Shown one piece after another: positions 1 to 10,100 of a DNA stretch of 64,000 nucleotides. The stretch is from Mucilaginibacter sp. (GTDB taxonomy: Bacteria; Bacteroidota; Bacteroidia; Sphingobacteriales; Sphingobacteriaceae), in NCBI GenBank assembly GCA_030445275.1, contig JAUCSE010000069.1, forward strand, positions 1 to 64,000. The letters are read 5' to 3'. Both the position numbers and the translations under genes were made by a program. The notes beneath the pieces were generated by a model, which was not told the DNA's origin, made no database searches, and saw only the letters and a program-made list of their open reading frames with translations. The first letter of the stretch is position 1. Every line of letters begins with the position of its first letter.

Positions 1-343
1 ACATGTATAAATTTTGAATGTGAAACGAATCGCCATTGTCGCCGGCATTGGGTATAGATTGCCCCTGCCCTCTCGGACCAAAGGATAGCTCGCCTACAAA
101 TGCAGCTTTTCCTACTTTTTTCTTCAAGCCCAGATCTATCATACCTATTGATATGGAGTTATTATCTGTTGCAAAGCTAGTAGGGATATTGGTTGGCTTA
201 TGGGCAAAGTCATATTTATAATATGCATCTACTGAGCCGGTTATCACCAACGGCGGATCGCCCGCCACTTTGGTACTGTCTTGTGCCCTAACCTCAAAGG
301 CTGCAATAGATAATAAACATAAGAGTAAACATACTTTTTTCAT
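1..343 (-). CDS. Outer-membrane porin-like protein, N-terminal part (cut by window edge)
   Basis: The minus strand reads from an ATG at 343 into the window edge, giving 114 residues of the N-terminus. It opens with a signal peptide (MKKVCLLLCLLSIAAFEVRAQ) and continues with short amphipathic stretches such as ITGSVDAYYKYDF and FVGELSFGPRG, typical of the beta-strands of the OmpL-like beta-barrel porin family of Bacteroidota. The gene follows amt on the same strand with a 207-bp gap, so it may be co-transcribed with it and serve as an outer-membrane route for ammonium or other small solutes. That role is inferred from position. The rest of the protein lies outside the window. Confidence 0.8.
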   Translation of the reverse strand, partial: MKKVCLLLCLLSIAAFEVRAQDSTKVAGDPPLVITGSVDAYYKYDFAHKPTNIPTSFATDNNSISIGMIDLGLKKKVGKAAFVGELSFGPRGQGQSIPNAGDNGDSFHIQNLYM

Positions 344-550
344 GATAACGATTTAATTGTTGATAAATTTTGTTAATTGTTTGATTATTTATATATAACA
401 AACTGCAATACAGTGATATAGCATCACTATTAATTTTTTATTGTCGGCATAAAAAATCCCTGCACGGTTGGCTACGTAATTTCAACAAGCTCCTAACCAA
501 CCGCACAAGGTATTACAGATCCCTAGTTTTAAGATCTTAGTCCTCCATTA

Positions 551-2173
551 TTAAACCTGGGCCGGAGATTTAGCGTTTTTATCAAAAAGACCGCTTAAAC
601 TAATCTCCTCTTCTTGAGCCGGGTAAACTTCAATACCGTGGTCAAATACATCAATACCACCCAAACCTGTTTCTCCGTGTTCTTCAATACGCAGTTTCCA
701 AGGGTTAGGTAATTTATTAATGATATACATCATGCTAAAGGTTACTATAAATACAGCGGCTGTAATAGTGAAACTACCAATGGCCTGCGCCTTAAGTACA
801 CCAAAACCACCACCATAAAACAAACCGGTAACCGGAGCTGAATTATCAGCGCCTGTAGGGCCTGTAGCGCCAAACTGGCCTGATGCAAATAAACCTAATG
901 ATAAAGTACCCCAGATACCGCAAAGACCGTGTACAGAAACTGCACCAACCGGATCGTCAATACGGAACCACTCAATAATATACACGCCGGCAAATATTAC
1001 GAAACCGGCAACACCACCAAGCAAAATTGCACCCAGCGGGCTTACCCAGTAACAAGGGCAGGTAATAGCCACAAGGCCCCCTAAAAATCCATTAATGGTA
1101 AATGCCAAATCGAACTTGCCTTTTGTTGGACCATACCAAAGCGCAGCAAGCATAGCAGCGAAACCACCGGCACAGGCAGCAAGCGTAGTATTGGCAGCAA
1201 CACGGCCAATCCCTTGCATATCCATTGCTGATAATGTACTGCCCGGGTTAAAACCATACCAGCCAAACCATAATATAAAACCACCCACGGCAGCTACTAA
1301 TAAGTTATGACCAGCAGGTAATCCGCCTTTCTCTTTATCGTCACGGGCAAATATCCTGCCTAACCGTGGGCCTAATACCATTGCACCAGCCAGCGAGGCC
1401 ACACCACCAATGGTATGCACTACTGTTGAACCTGCAAAATCACGGAATGGTTGTCCTAGTGTTGGTAAGAAACCGCCTGTAGCTCCCATGGTAGCCAGGA
1501 AACCATCAGGTCCCCAGGCCCAGTGACCAATTATTGGGTAAATAAATCCTGTAATACCTATACTGTATAAAATATCGCCACGGAAACTGGTACGACCTAT
1601 CATTGCACCAGAAACAATGGTTGAGCAGGTATCAGCAAATGCGTACTGGAATATCCAGTGTGCCAAAAGCGGAATACCTGTAGCGCCATAAGTAGCAGGA
1701 GTGTTTTGCAAAAAGAACCAGTTAGTGATGGTTTTTCCATCGGTTCCAAGTCCGCCCCAGCCAATAAAGCCATTGCCATTACCAAACATAAAGGCATAAC
1801 CTATGGCATAAAATAACAACCCGCAAAGGCATGTATCAAAAATACATTCCATTAAAACGTTCACCGTTTCTCTTTTGCGGGCAAAGCCAGCTTCAAGCAT
1901 CACAAAACCCGCCTGCATACCAAATACTAAAAAGGCAGCAACGAGGGTCCACACTGTGTTCACGGTATTGATCAATGCTGTTTCATGTGCGGTATAGGTG
2001 TCAGCAGCATGTGCTGCAGTACCAAATACACCAGGCAAAACCATCATTGCCACAAGCACCAGCAATAAACCAATCATCTTTCCTGTTAAAATGGTAGCTC
2101 CCAGCGCCCATTTTTCACGTGACAGTTGTCGGACTGCACTCAGGAGGTTGTGTTTTGTAGAACTTACTTTCAT
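551..2173 (-). CDS. amt: Ammonium transporter (Amt/MEP/Rh family)
   Basis: This 540-residue inner-membrane channel brings ammonium into the cell for glutamine synthetase. The family core starts near residue 65 and has about eleven membrane segments. The pore twin histidines are H253 (in FAGSTVVHTIGG) and H415 (in AVSVHGLCGIWG), and the conserved Asp is D245. The first 55 residues are an extension ending in a signal-peptide-like stretch (GLLLVLVAMMVLPGVFG); M33 is an alternative start. It is divergent from glnN across 600 AT-rich bases, which suggests joint nitrogen control. No P-II (glnK) gene is adjacent, unlike many amt operons. Confidence 0.95.
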   Translation of the reverse strand: MKVSSTKHNLLSAVRQLSREKWALGATILTGKMIGLLLVLVAMMVLPGVFGTAAHAADTYTAHETALINTVNTVWTLVAAFLVFGMQAGFVMLEAGFARKRETVNVLMECIFDTCLCGLLFYAIGYAFMFGNGNGFIGWGGLGTDGKTITNWFFLQNTPATYGATGIPLLAHWIFQYAFADTCSTIVSGAMIGRTSFRGDILYSIGITGFIYPIIGHWAWGPDGFLATMGATGGFLPTLGQPFRDFAGSTVVHTIGGVASLAGAMVLGPRLGRIFARDDKEKGGLPAGHNLLVAAVGGFILWFGWYGFNPGSTLSAMDMQGIGRVAANTTLAACAGGFAAMLAALWYGPTKGKFDLAFTINGFLGGLVAITCPCYWVSPLGAILLGGVAGFVIFAGVYIIEWFRIDDPVGAVSVHGLCGIWGTLSLGLFASGQFGATGPTGADNSAPVTGLFYGGGFGVLKAQAIGSFTITAAVFIVTFSMMYIINKLPNPWKLRIEEHGETGLGGIDVFDHGIEVYPAQEEEISLSGLFDKNAKSPAQV

Positions 2174-2180
2174 TTGTTTT

Positions 2181-2251
2181 TTAATTTAGTTTGATTGTTT
2201 TTTAAAAGTTTAATTTAGTTTGATTGTTGTATTATAAATTCAGTTTGATTG
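2181..2251. repeat. Three tandem copies of a TTTAGTTTGATTG motif upstream of amt
   Basis: Near-identical 17-mers start at 2181 (TTAATTTAGTTTGATTG), 2210 (same sequence) and 2235 (TAAATTCAGTTTGATTG), with start-to-start spacings of 29 and 25 bases. They lie directly before the amt start, so they are in its leader or promoter. They could be regulator-binding sites or a local duplication. No known nitrogen-regulator consensus was recognised. Confidence 0.6.
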
Positions 2252-2735
2252 CGATGCAGAAAATCAACAAAAACTCCTCAAAAAGCTTAAAAAATCAACA
2301 TTTAAGGATGTAATTATTAGTGTTTTTATAAAAAATACAATAATTACTGTGTTTATGTAAATTATTTTCTGAAATTATGCAGTAATTTTAACAATAACAA
2401 ATATTTAACAAATAAATAACAGTCAAAACAACAATATTTACGAAAATTGTAAATCAAAACTAAAAAACAAGATCAATTTTGATGATTTTAAAATTACGAT
2501 AGCATATAAATTGCGACAAAAATGATTTAAATTTAAAATATTGATGGTTTTAAATCAAAAAACGAGTGTTTTTATTGATTTAGATCAAAAAACAGAGATA
2601 GAAATCATAAAAAATCACATTTTTTGGCCCAAACAATCAAAATTTGATTTAAACACCAATATGAATAGTAAACTAACAGATGTTATTAAACATCATATTT
2701 CCGTTAATTTTTATGCATATTTTAAAGGATAGTTC

Positions 2736-2743
2736 TATTTTTG
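2736..2743 (+). promoter_or_regulatory. Possible glnN promoter -7 box
   Basis: TATTTTTG matches the Bacteroidota -7 consensus TAnnTTTG exactly and ends 31 bases before the glnN ATG, which would give a leader of about 25 bases. No clear -33 TTG/TTTG was seen. Confidence 0.4.
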
Positions 2744-2774
2744 AAAGTTGACCTTTATTTAAACCGCATATCTT

Positions 2775-4949
2775 ATGTCCAACATCCGATTTAAAGCACT
2801 GCAGGACGTTCTGAGCAGAACCATCCCTGAAGTGAAACCTCCTTCTTCAAAAATTTCCGATTACTTCGGGGCCAATGTTTTCGATAAAAAGAAAATGAAG
2901 GAATACCTCTCAACTGAGGCCTACCAGGGTATCATTAATTCCATTGAAAAAGGCGAACCAATTCCGCGCGACCTGGCCGAGCAAATTGCTTCCGCCATGA
3001 AATCGTGGGCCTTGGGTAAAGGCGCAACGCATTATACGCACTGGTTTCAGCCGCTTACCGGCACCACAGCCGAAAAGCATGATGCCTTTTTTGAACCTAC
3101 TGCCGATGGTGGCGCTATTGAACGCTTTTCAGGCGATGCCCTATCGCAACAAGAACCAGATGCTTCAAGCTTCCCTAGTGGGGGCATACGCAATACCTTT
3201 GAGGCCCGTGGCTATACTGCCTGGGATCCATCGTCGCCGGCATTTTTAATGGCACGTACCTTATGTATACCAACCGTATTTGTATCCTATACCGGCGAGG
3301 CGCTGGATTATAAGGTACCTTTATTAAAGGCGCTTAATGTTTTAGATAAAGCGGCCGTTGATGTTTGTCATTATTTTGACAAAGGCATTGAAAAGGTAAA
3401 TGCCTCACTAGGTATTGAGCAGGAATATTTCCTGGTTGATATAGCCTTATTTAATGCACGTCCTGATCTGTACTTAACCGGCCGCACACTTTTTGGCCAT
3501 ATATCGGCCAAGAACCAGCAACTAGAAGATCATTATTTTGGATCGATACCTGGACGGGTGTATGCCTACATGCAGGACATGGAAGCCGAGGCTCTATTAT
3601 TAGGCATCCCTTTAAAAACCCGCCATAACGAGGTAGCTCCATCACAATTTGAGTGCGCCCCTATTTATGAAGAAATAAACCTGGCCATTGATCATAACCA
3701 ATTGCTAATGGATTTGATGGACAGGGTAGCCCGCCGTCATAACTTTAAAGTGTTACTGCACGAAAAACCTTATGCAGGCATTAACGGCTCAGGTAAGCAC
3801 AATAATTGGTCGCTGATTACCAATACGGGTAAAAACCTGTTATCGCCGGGCAAAACACCAAAGAACAACCTGATGTTCCTTACCTTTTTTGTGAACACCA
3901 TCAAGGCGGTTTATGAACATGCAGACCTGCTAAGGGCATCCATAGCATCGGTAAACAATGATCACCGCCTGGGTGCCAACGAGGCTCCTCCGGCCATTAT
4001 ATCCATCTTCCTGGGCAGCCAGCTGAATGATGTGCTGGATGAGATAGAAACTTCAAGGATCAGCAAAAAAATAAAAGAAGATAACCTGTTATGGCAGGGC
4101 ATCCCTAAGATTCCGCAAATTTTGCCTGATAATACTGATCGTAATCGGACTTCGCCATTTGCCTTTACCGGTAATAAGTTTGAGTTGCGTGCGGTTGGCT
4201 CATCGGCAAACTCGGCCAGCCCTATGACCATTTTGAACATGATTGTAGCTGATCAGCTTAAAAAGTTCAAATATGATGTTGATAAACTGATTAAGAAAGG
4301 CGAGAAAAAAGACCTTGCCTTATTAATGGTGATCAAAAAATACATCAAGGAATCAAAAAATATTCGCTTTGAGGGTAATGGTTATAGTGATGCCTGGGAA
4401 AAAGAAGCAGAAGAAAGAGGCCTCGCTAACATAAAAACCACACCAAAGGCACTTGATGCGCTATTATCAGAAAAATCAGATATCCTTTTTGCTGAAACCG
4501 GTGTATTTAGTCCGCGCGAGGCACATGCCCGTCATGAAATTTTGCTGGATAGCTTTTATAAAAAACTACAGATAGAGGCTCGCGTTATTGGTGAGTTGGT
4601 GATGAATGTGATTATCCCGGCCGCAATAGCCTATCAATCAAAATTGATTGAAAACGTTAAAGGATTAAAAGATCTTGGCCTGGCTGATACTACTTATGCC
4701 GCCCAACTAGATATCATCAATAAAATAGCGGAACACGTAAACTTTATCAAAACCAATGTGGAGCAAATGGTTAACGAACGCAAAAAAGCGAACGCCATTG
4801 AGGACATACGCCAGCGGGCCATTGATTATGATGAAAAGGTAAAATCATTCTTCCAACCCATCCGGTATAATGTTGACAAACTGGAGCAATTGGTTGATGA
4901 TACTTTATGGCCGCTGCCAAAATTCAGGGAGCTGTTATTTATAAAGTAA
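2775..4949 (+). CDS. glnN: Glutamine synthetase type III
   Basis: This cytosolic enzyme joins ammonium and glutamate to glutamine using ATP. At 724 residues it has the usual length of the GSIII family of Bacteroidota, far longer than GSI. Active-site motifs are visible: HNEVAPSQFE from H284, NGSGKHNNW at 337-345, RLGANEAPPA, and a conserved VGSSANSASP segment. A charged, helical C-terminal part follows the catalytic core, as in other GSIII proteins. It is divergently paired with amt, forming an ammonium capture and assimilation unit. The ATG at 2775 starts the expected N-terminus (MSNIRFKALQ). Confidence 0.95.
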   Translation: MSNIRFKALQDVLSRTIPEVKPPSSKISDYFGANVFDKKKMKEYLSTEAYQGIINSIEKGEPIPRDLAEQIASAMKSWALGKGATHYTHWFQPLTGTTAEKHDAFFEPTADGGAIERFSGDALSQQEPDASSFPSGGIRNTFEARGYTAWDPSSPAFLMARTLCIPTVFVSYTGEALDYKVPLLKALNVLDKAAVDVCHYFDKGIEKVNASLGIEQEYFLVDIALFNARPDLYLTGRTLFGHISAKNQQLEDHYFGSIPGRVYAYMQDMEAEALLLGIPLKTRHNEVAPSQFECAPIYEEINLAIDHNQLLMDLMDRVARRHNFKVLLHEKPYAGINGSGKHNNWSLITNTGKNLLSPGKTPKNNLMFLTFFVNTIKAVYEHADLLRASIASVNNDHRLGANEAPPAIISIFLGSQLNDVLDEIETSRISKKIKEDNLLWQGIPKIPQILPDNTDRNRTSPFAFTGNKFELRAVGSSANSASPMTILNMIVADQLKKFKYDVDKLIKKGEKKDLALLMVIKKYIKESKNIRFEGNGYSDAWEKEAEERGLANIKTTPKALDALLSEKSDILFAETGVFSPREAHARHEILLDSFYKKLQIEARVIGELVMNVIIPAAIAYQSKLIENVKGLKDLGLADTTYAAQLDIINKIAEHVNFIKTNVEQMVNERKKANAIEDIRQRAIDYDEKVKSFFQPIRYNVDKLEQLVDDTLWPLPKFRELLFIK

Positions 4950-4968
4950 CCTCACCATAAAATACGTC

Positions 4969-5012
4969 ATAGCCTGTATGATATAAATACGATATTATAC
5001 AGGCTATTTTGT
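4969..5012 (+). terminator. Rho-independent terminator after glnN
   Basis: ATAGCCTGTAT (4969-4979) pairs perfectly with ATACAGGCTAT (4997-5007), and the stem is followed by TTTTG. It separates glnN from purM. Confidence 0.75.
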
Positions 5013-5086
5013 GTAAAAAGCAACGATTTTACGTCTATTTTTAGATAGAAATGGGCATAAAACAGCTAAAATTTGTACATTTTCAG

Positions 5087-5094
5087 TAAGTTTG
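5087..5094 (+). promoter_or_regulatory. Possible purM -7 box, very close to the start codon
   Basis: TAAGTTTG is an exact TAnnTTTG match that ends 3 bases before the purM ATG at 5098. If used, the transcript would begin at or next to the start codon and be leaderless. No -33 box at a usual spacing was seen. Confidence 0.35.
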
Positions 5095-5097
5095 CCC

Positions 5098-6276
5098 ATG
5101 ATTTCTTCGCAAAGATATGATCAACGTGGCGTATCTGCATCAAAAGATGATGTACATAATGCAATAAAAAACATTGATAAAGGTATTTTCCCAAAGGCCT
5201 TCTGTAAAATTGTACCGGATATTTTAACCAACGATGATGCCTATTGCAACATTATGCATGCTGATGGCGCGGGTACAAAATCGTCATTAGCATATACCTA
5301 CTGGAAGGAAACCTGCGACATATCCGTATGGCGTGGTATTGCTCAGGATGCTATTATCATGAACCTCGACGACCTGCTTTGTGTTGGCGCTACAGATAAT
5401 ATCCTGCTGTCGTCAACTATTGGTCGCAATAAAAACCTGATACCCGGCGAAGTGATAGCAGCCATTATAAACGGCACCGAAGAAATACTAAGCGAATTAC
5501 GTGACGCAGGCATCGGCATATACTCAACTGGTGGCGAAACCGCCGATGTTGGCGACCTGGTTCGCACCATTATAGTCGACTCTACGGTTACTTGTCGGAT
5601 GAAACGCGATGACGTGATCTCCAACCACCGCATACAGCCAGGTGATGTGATCGTGGGTTTAACCTCTTACGGCAAAGCCAATTATGAAAAAGAATATAAC
5701 GGTGGCATGGGCTCAAATGGCCTTACATCTGCCCGCCATGACGTATTTAATAAAACCATAGCCGATAAATACCCTGAAAGTTATGACGCGGCCATTCCAT
5801 ACGACCTGATTTTCAGCGGCAGTAAAAACCTTACCGACCTGGTTGATATTGGCAACGGGCAAAGTATAACTGCCGGCAAACTGGTGTTGAGTGCCACCCG
5901 TACCTACGCCCCTATCATTAAAACCATATTAGATGGTTATCGCAGCCAGGTGCATGGTATGGTACATTGCAGCGGAGGCGCGCAAACCAAAGTACTGCAC
6001 TTTATTGACGAGCTACATATTATAAAAGATAATCTTTTCCCCGTTCCTCCATTGTTTAAACTGATACAGCAGGAATCAAAAACCAGCTGGCAGGAAATGT
6101 ATAAGGTATTTAATATGGGCCACCGCATGGAGCTTTATGTACCCGAAACTATTGCTGCCGATCTGATTAAAATTTCGCAAGGCTTTGGTGTTGAGGCGCA
6201 AATTATTGGCCGGGTTGAAAAAGCCGAAACGAAAAAAGTAACCGTACAATCAGAATTTGGTGTATTTGAATATTAA
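5098..6276 (+). CDS. purM: Phosphoribosylformylglycinamidine cyclo-ligase (AIR synthase)
   Basis: It catalyses the fifth step of purine synthesis, closing the imidazole ring of AIR with ATP. The 392-residue protein is of the longer Bacteroidota form. The family ATP/substrate motifs are clear: HADGAGTKSS from H54 and GGETAD at 145-150. An upstream in-frame TTG at 5092 would add only two residues; the ATG at 5098 gives MISSQRYDQRGVSASK, which fits the family start. It is followed after 14 bases by a membrane hydroxylase-type gene that may be co-transcribed but has no evident link to purines. Confidence 0.93.
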   Translation: MISSQRYDQRGVSASKDDVHNAIKNIDKGIFPKAFCKIVPDILTNDDAYCNIMHADGAGTKSSLAYTYWKETCDISVWRGIAQDAIIMNLDDLLCVGATDNILLSSTIGRNKNLIPGEVIAAIINGTEEILSELRDAGIGIYSTGGETADVGDLVRTIIVDSTVTCRMKRDDVISNHRIQPGDVIVGLTSYGKANYEKEYNGGMGSNGLTSARHDVFNKTIADKYPESYDAAIPYDLIFSGSKNLTDLVDIGNGQSITAGKLVLSATRTYAPIIKTILDGYRSQVHGMVHCSGGAQTKVLHFIDELHIIKDNLFPVPPLFKLIQQESKTSWQEMYKVFNMGHRMELYVPETIAADLIKISQGFGVEAQIIGRVEKAETKKVTVQSEFGVFEY

Positions 6277-6290
6277 TTAGATCCAGGCCT

Positions 6291-6980
6291 ATGCTCAGGT
6301 TCCTATCGGCACAATCGTCATTTAATCTTTGGATGATATTCCTGGCCGAGAATCTGCTGGTTACCGCGTTGGCTTTGCTATTTGGCTGGATTGTACTTAA
6401 ACTAAACCATAAGCCTATAAAAGCAGCTTCAGGTAACGAGATATGGGTATGCATTTTAACCAATATCATCAATACCGTAATAACCTACGTTGGCTTTTGG
6501 CTATGGAAGCATAACTATATCCTGTTTAGTTATGACCGGTCCTGGCGCATAGCTTTTGATTTTTTAGCGCTTTTTATGCTGATGGACCTGGCCATGTACC
6601 TCTTCCATTATTTTATACATCATTCGGTGATCTATAAAGCTATACACAAATTTCATCATCATTACGCAGACCCTATTCCTATTGACCTTTTTGTACTGCA
6701 CCCTTTTGAAACGGTTGGCTTTGGCTTATTGTGGATGATGACTATCGTGCTATTCAGCTTTAATTTTTATGCTGTTCTTATTTACCTGATCGTTAATGTA
6801 TTTTTTGGCATCATGGGGCATTTAGGGATAGAGCCCATCCCGGCAGCTATCAGAAACACTGCGCCTTTTAAGTACTTGGGAACATCTTCCTTTCATCATC
6901 AGCATCATTTGGATATTCATCACAATTATGGCTTTTACACCAGTATCTGGGATAAACTTTTTAAAACTTATAAAGGATAA
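6291..6980 (+). CDS. Fatty acid hydroxylase / sterol desaturase superfamily protein
   Basis: This 229-residue integral membrane protein belongs to the di-iron fatty acid hydroxylase superfamily, which hydroxylates or desaturates lipid-like substrates at the membrane face. The histidine boxes are present: HYFIH at 106-110, HKFHHH at 119-124 and a C-terminal FHHQHHLDIHHNYG. About four hydrophobic segments are visible. It is one of three superfamily members in this window (also at 20959 and 43189). The substrate cannot be told from sequence. It follows purM closely and ends before a strong hairpin at 7101. Confidence 0.88.
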   Translation: MLRFLSAQSSFNLWMIFLAENLLVTALALLFGWIVLKLNHKPIKAASGNEIWVCILTNIINTVITYVGFWLWKHNYILFSYDRSWRIAFDFLALFMLMDLAMYLFHYFIHHSVIYKAIHKFHHHYADPIPIDLFVLHPFETVGFGLLWMMTIVLFSFNFYAVLIYLIVNVFFGIMGHLGIEPIPAAIRNTAPFKYLGTSSFHHQHHLDIHHNYGFYTSIWDKLFKTYKG

Positions 6981-7100
6981 AGGAAGAAAAGTGTGCCAAT
7001 TCCTAACTATACAGAACGGCTCTGCCTATCGGGGATTGCCACGCTTCGCAATGACGGCATGGTTTATTTTCTCCGCAATATGATAACTACTTAATAAAAA

Positions 7101-7133
7101 AAGAGCGGTGATTTCATCACCGCTCTTTTTTTA
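7101..7133. terminator. Bidirectional terminator between converging genes
   Basis: GAGCGGTGA (7103-7111) pairs with TCACCGCTC (7117-7125), flanked by an A-run on the left and a T-run on the right. It can stop transcription of the plus-strand hydroxylase gene and of the minus-strand TonB receptor. Confidence 0.88.
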
Positions 7134-7155
7134 TTATCAACTACGTTGAGAGATA

Positions 7156-10100
7156 TTAGTTAAATATGTACCTAACACCGATCTGAGCCTGGAAACGTGA
7201 AAACTGGCTGATATCTGTTTTATATGAGCTGGTAACAGGTACCAGGTTATTAGCATCAAGATATGGGAATGAGTAGGTAGCCTTGCCGGTAGTAGCATCT
7301 TTACTCATATATCTTAACACATTTGTGGCTCCATTGTTAAACCCGCTGTATGAAACCTGGTATAATCCCCAGTTACGATTTAACAAGTTAGTAAAGTTGA
7401 TCACATCAAAAGTAACTTCGATAGTATTTTTCACTTTACCTGATTTGATGAAGAAATCCTGTGCAAAGTGCAGGTCAAGCCTTTTGTAAGTAGGCAATAT
7501 AGCACCATTTCTTTGTGCATACTGGCCTCTGTGCTGACTAAGGTATGGGTCCTGGTTAATAAAGTTGTTTAACTGAGTCCAGATCTGTGCTGGGGTACGT
7601 GGATCCACAGTTCCATTTGCTGCGGTTGGCGCCTTAACCAACGTAAGATCAGTTTGGTTTTTAGGAATGTACATCAAATCGTTAGTAGCACCGTCATTAT
7701 TAGGGTCATTAGCGGTAATATATGATATTGCACCGTTATTAGAAGCTTCAAATACCAAACCTACGGTAGTAGCCAAATTTTTAGCATATTGCTTTCGGTA
7801 TGATACCGTTGCAATGATACGGTTAGGCTGTACGTATGAACTGTTTGACAGGTTATCAGTATTAGGATTACCTGCAATATAGCGAGTGCTCCATATAGTA
7901 CTTGCAGTTGAACCTCCATCATTAACATCTTTTGATTTGGTATAGGTATAGGCTAAACTGGCGGCAAAACCATCAGTAAAGCTTTTCTGCAACTGACCGG
8001 TTACAAAGTATGAAAACCCTTTGCTGGTGTTTTTCATATAGTACAAACCGGTGATAGAAGGGTTTTGGGCAGTAGCTGCTGCAGCTGCCGGAGTTGTATT
8101 TTTAGAGTTGTACTGTATCTGACCTTCAACACCCGGAAGCGTTGTATAGCCATCAGAAAGCACCAGATTTTGATGATAAATAGCACGAATATCCTTGGTG
8201 TAAGCACCTTCGATAGTACCAATGATACCACCAGGTAATTTCTGGTCAACAGCAAGGTTTGTTCTCCAGATTTTTGGATATTTCAAATTTGGATCAGCAA
8301 CATCAAGCTCATATGAAGTATTAGCGGTTGCGTTTGCAGGACGGTTTGCATTAACATCCTTGTTAAATATTAACTGTGCATTCTGTGCAGGTGTATTACT
8401 TGCAGCACCCTTTGCTATTGTATATGAACCAAATAATAAACCGTTGTTTGAAGCTTGGTTAGATATCCATACAAACGGCACAGAACCGGTAAATAACCCC
8501 GAACCACCACGTATCTGAGTTGACTGATCGCCATTAACATCCCAGTTAAAACCTACACGGGGAGAAAGCTGTACTCTGTTTTTTGGTAATTTAGAAACAT
8601 CAACATGCGTACCGCCCTGGAAAGTTAAAGCCGCAGCATTGCTGTTTGCTGCCAAAGATGTAGGGAAAACATCATAATCAGCCCTTAAACCATAAGTTAA
8701 CCTAAAATTATCAGTAACATGGTATTTATCCTGTATATAAACACTATAAATAGAGGCTTTTATTTTTGCAAGCGGAATAGAATTACCTACTGCTGAGTAA
8801 CGCAAAGTGTAAGCTGCAGCAGGTAAACCGTTAATAAAGTCCGAAGCTGAATTATAGGTATATAAGCCGTTATAATCAGGAGCAAAGCCATTGGTGTAGC
8901 TTTGGATCTGATTGCTCGTACCAATAGTAAATTCGTGTTTACCTGAATATATGGTAAAGTCATCAGCAAATTGCCAAATGTTGGTATTTAATAAGTTACC
9001 GGCGGTGTAAAGCTCAGAACCAAAGCTTGTTGCAGTAGCTGTAGCACCAGTAACAACGTTACCACTCGCATCAGAGGTACCATTACCAATATCAACCATT
9101 GGCAATGAACCATTGCCTAAAAACGCACGGTAATCTCTCAATGCTGAATAACCTACCGTAAGTTTATTTGACATGGAGTTACTAACACGGGTGTTTAACT
9201 CAACGATACCAATATTAAAGTTATTGTTAATGGTGTAACCTGAACCATAGAAAGGTAAAGTGCTTGGGCCAGGTGCACGGGTTGTGCCATAACCAACACC
9301 TCCGTTAACTATACCAGAATTACTTGCAGGCTGATCTTTAAACGATTTTAAATAAAAGTATTTAGCGCTTAAAGTATTGTTTTTGTCAATGTTCCAGTCA
9401 AGTTTTACGGTTATTTTATCGCTTGAAGTTCTGTAAACATAGTTTTCGTAAGCACCCGGGTCATAACCATAAGTAGCAAGTTTGGCATTGACAGCATCTA
9501 ACGTGCTGGCCTGAACTGCTGATACGTTAGAACCGCTTAAACCCGGACGACCTGCTACATAAGCGGTTGCCGGCGGCTGGCTTATTCTTTCCTGCTCACC
9601 AGATACAAATAAGAATAATTTATTCTTAATAATAGGGCCACCTATCGCTGCGCCATTTGTATGATAATCAAACGGAGTAATAGGAAGGTTAGATGTACCT
9701 GCATGGTAGCCGGTTAATTTGGTACCGCGGCCATAGTAGTAAATGGTACCTTTAACTTCGTTTGTACCTGATTTTACAACGGTATTAACACCCGCGCCGG
9801 TAAAGTTACCCTGACGAACGTCATAAGGAGCAATATCAACCTGTATCTGGTCAATCGCATCTAATGAAATGGGTTGCGAACTGGCTTGTCCACCCAGAGT
9901 TCCTGATAAACCAAATGAGTTGTTAAACAAAGCACCGTCAACAGTAACGTTGTTAAATGCGCTGCTGCGACCGCCAAAAGATAAACCATTAGCTGATGGT
10001 GTTAATTTGGTAAAATCAGATAACGACCGGTTAACCGTAGGCAAATTTTCAATTTGCTGGCGGCTAATAGTTTCGCGGGCACCGGTACGTGATGAGTTGA

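Larger units (their letters stand above)
2174..2774. other. AT-rich divergent intergenic region between amt and glnN
   Basis: Six hundred very AT-rich bases separate the two start codons. Apart from the triplicated motif at 2181-2251 and a possible glnN -7 box at 2736-2743, I see no gene, RNA structure or strong hairpin. The one short open frame here (2541-2732, plus) has low-complexity content and no family resemblance and was not accepted as a gene. Confidence 0.6.

Noticed and set aside
2541..2732. 63-codon open frame between amt and glnN
   Set aside because: Low-complexity AT-rich content, no family resemblance, and it overlaps the glnN promoter region.
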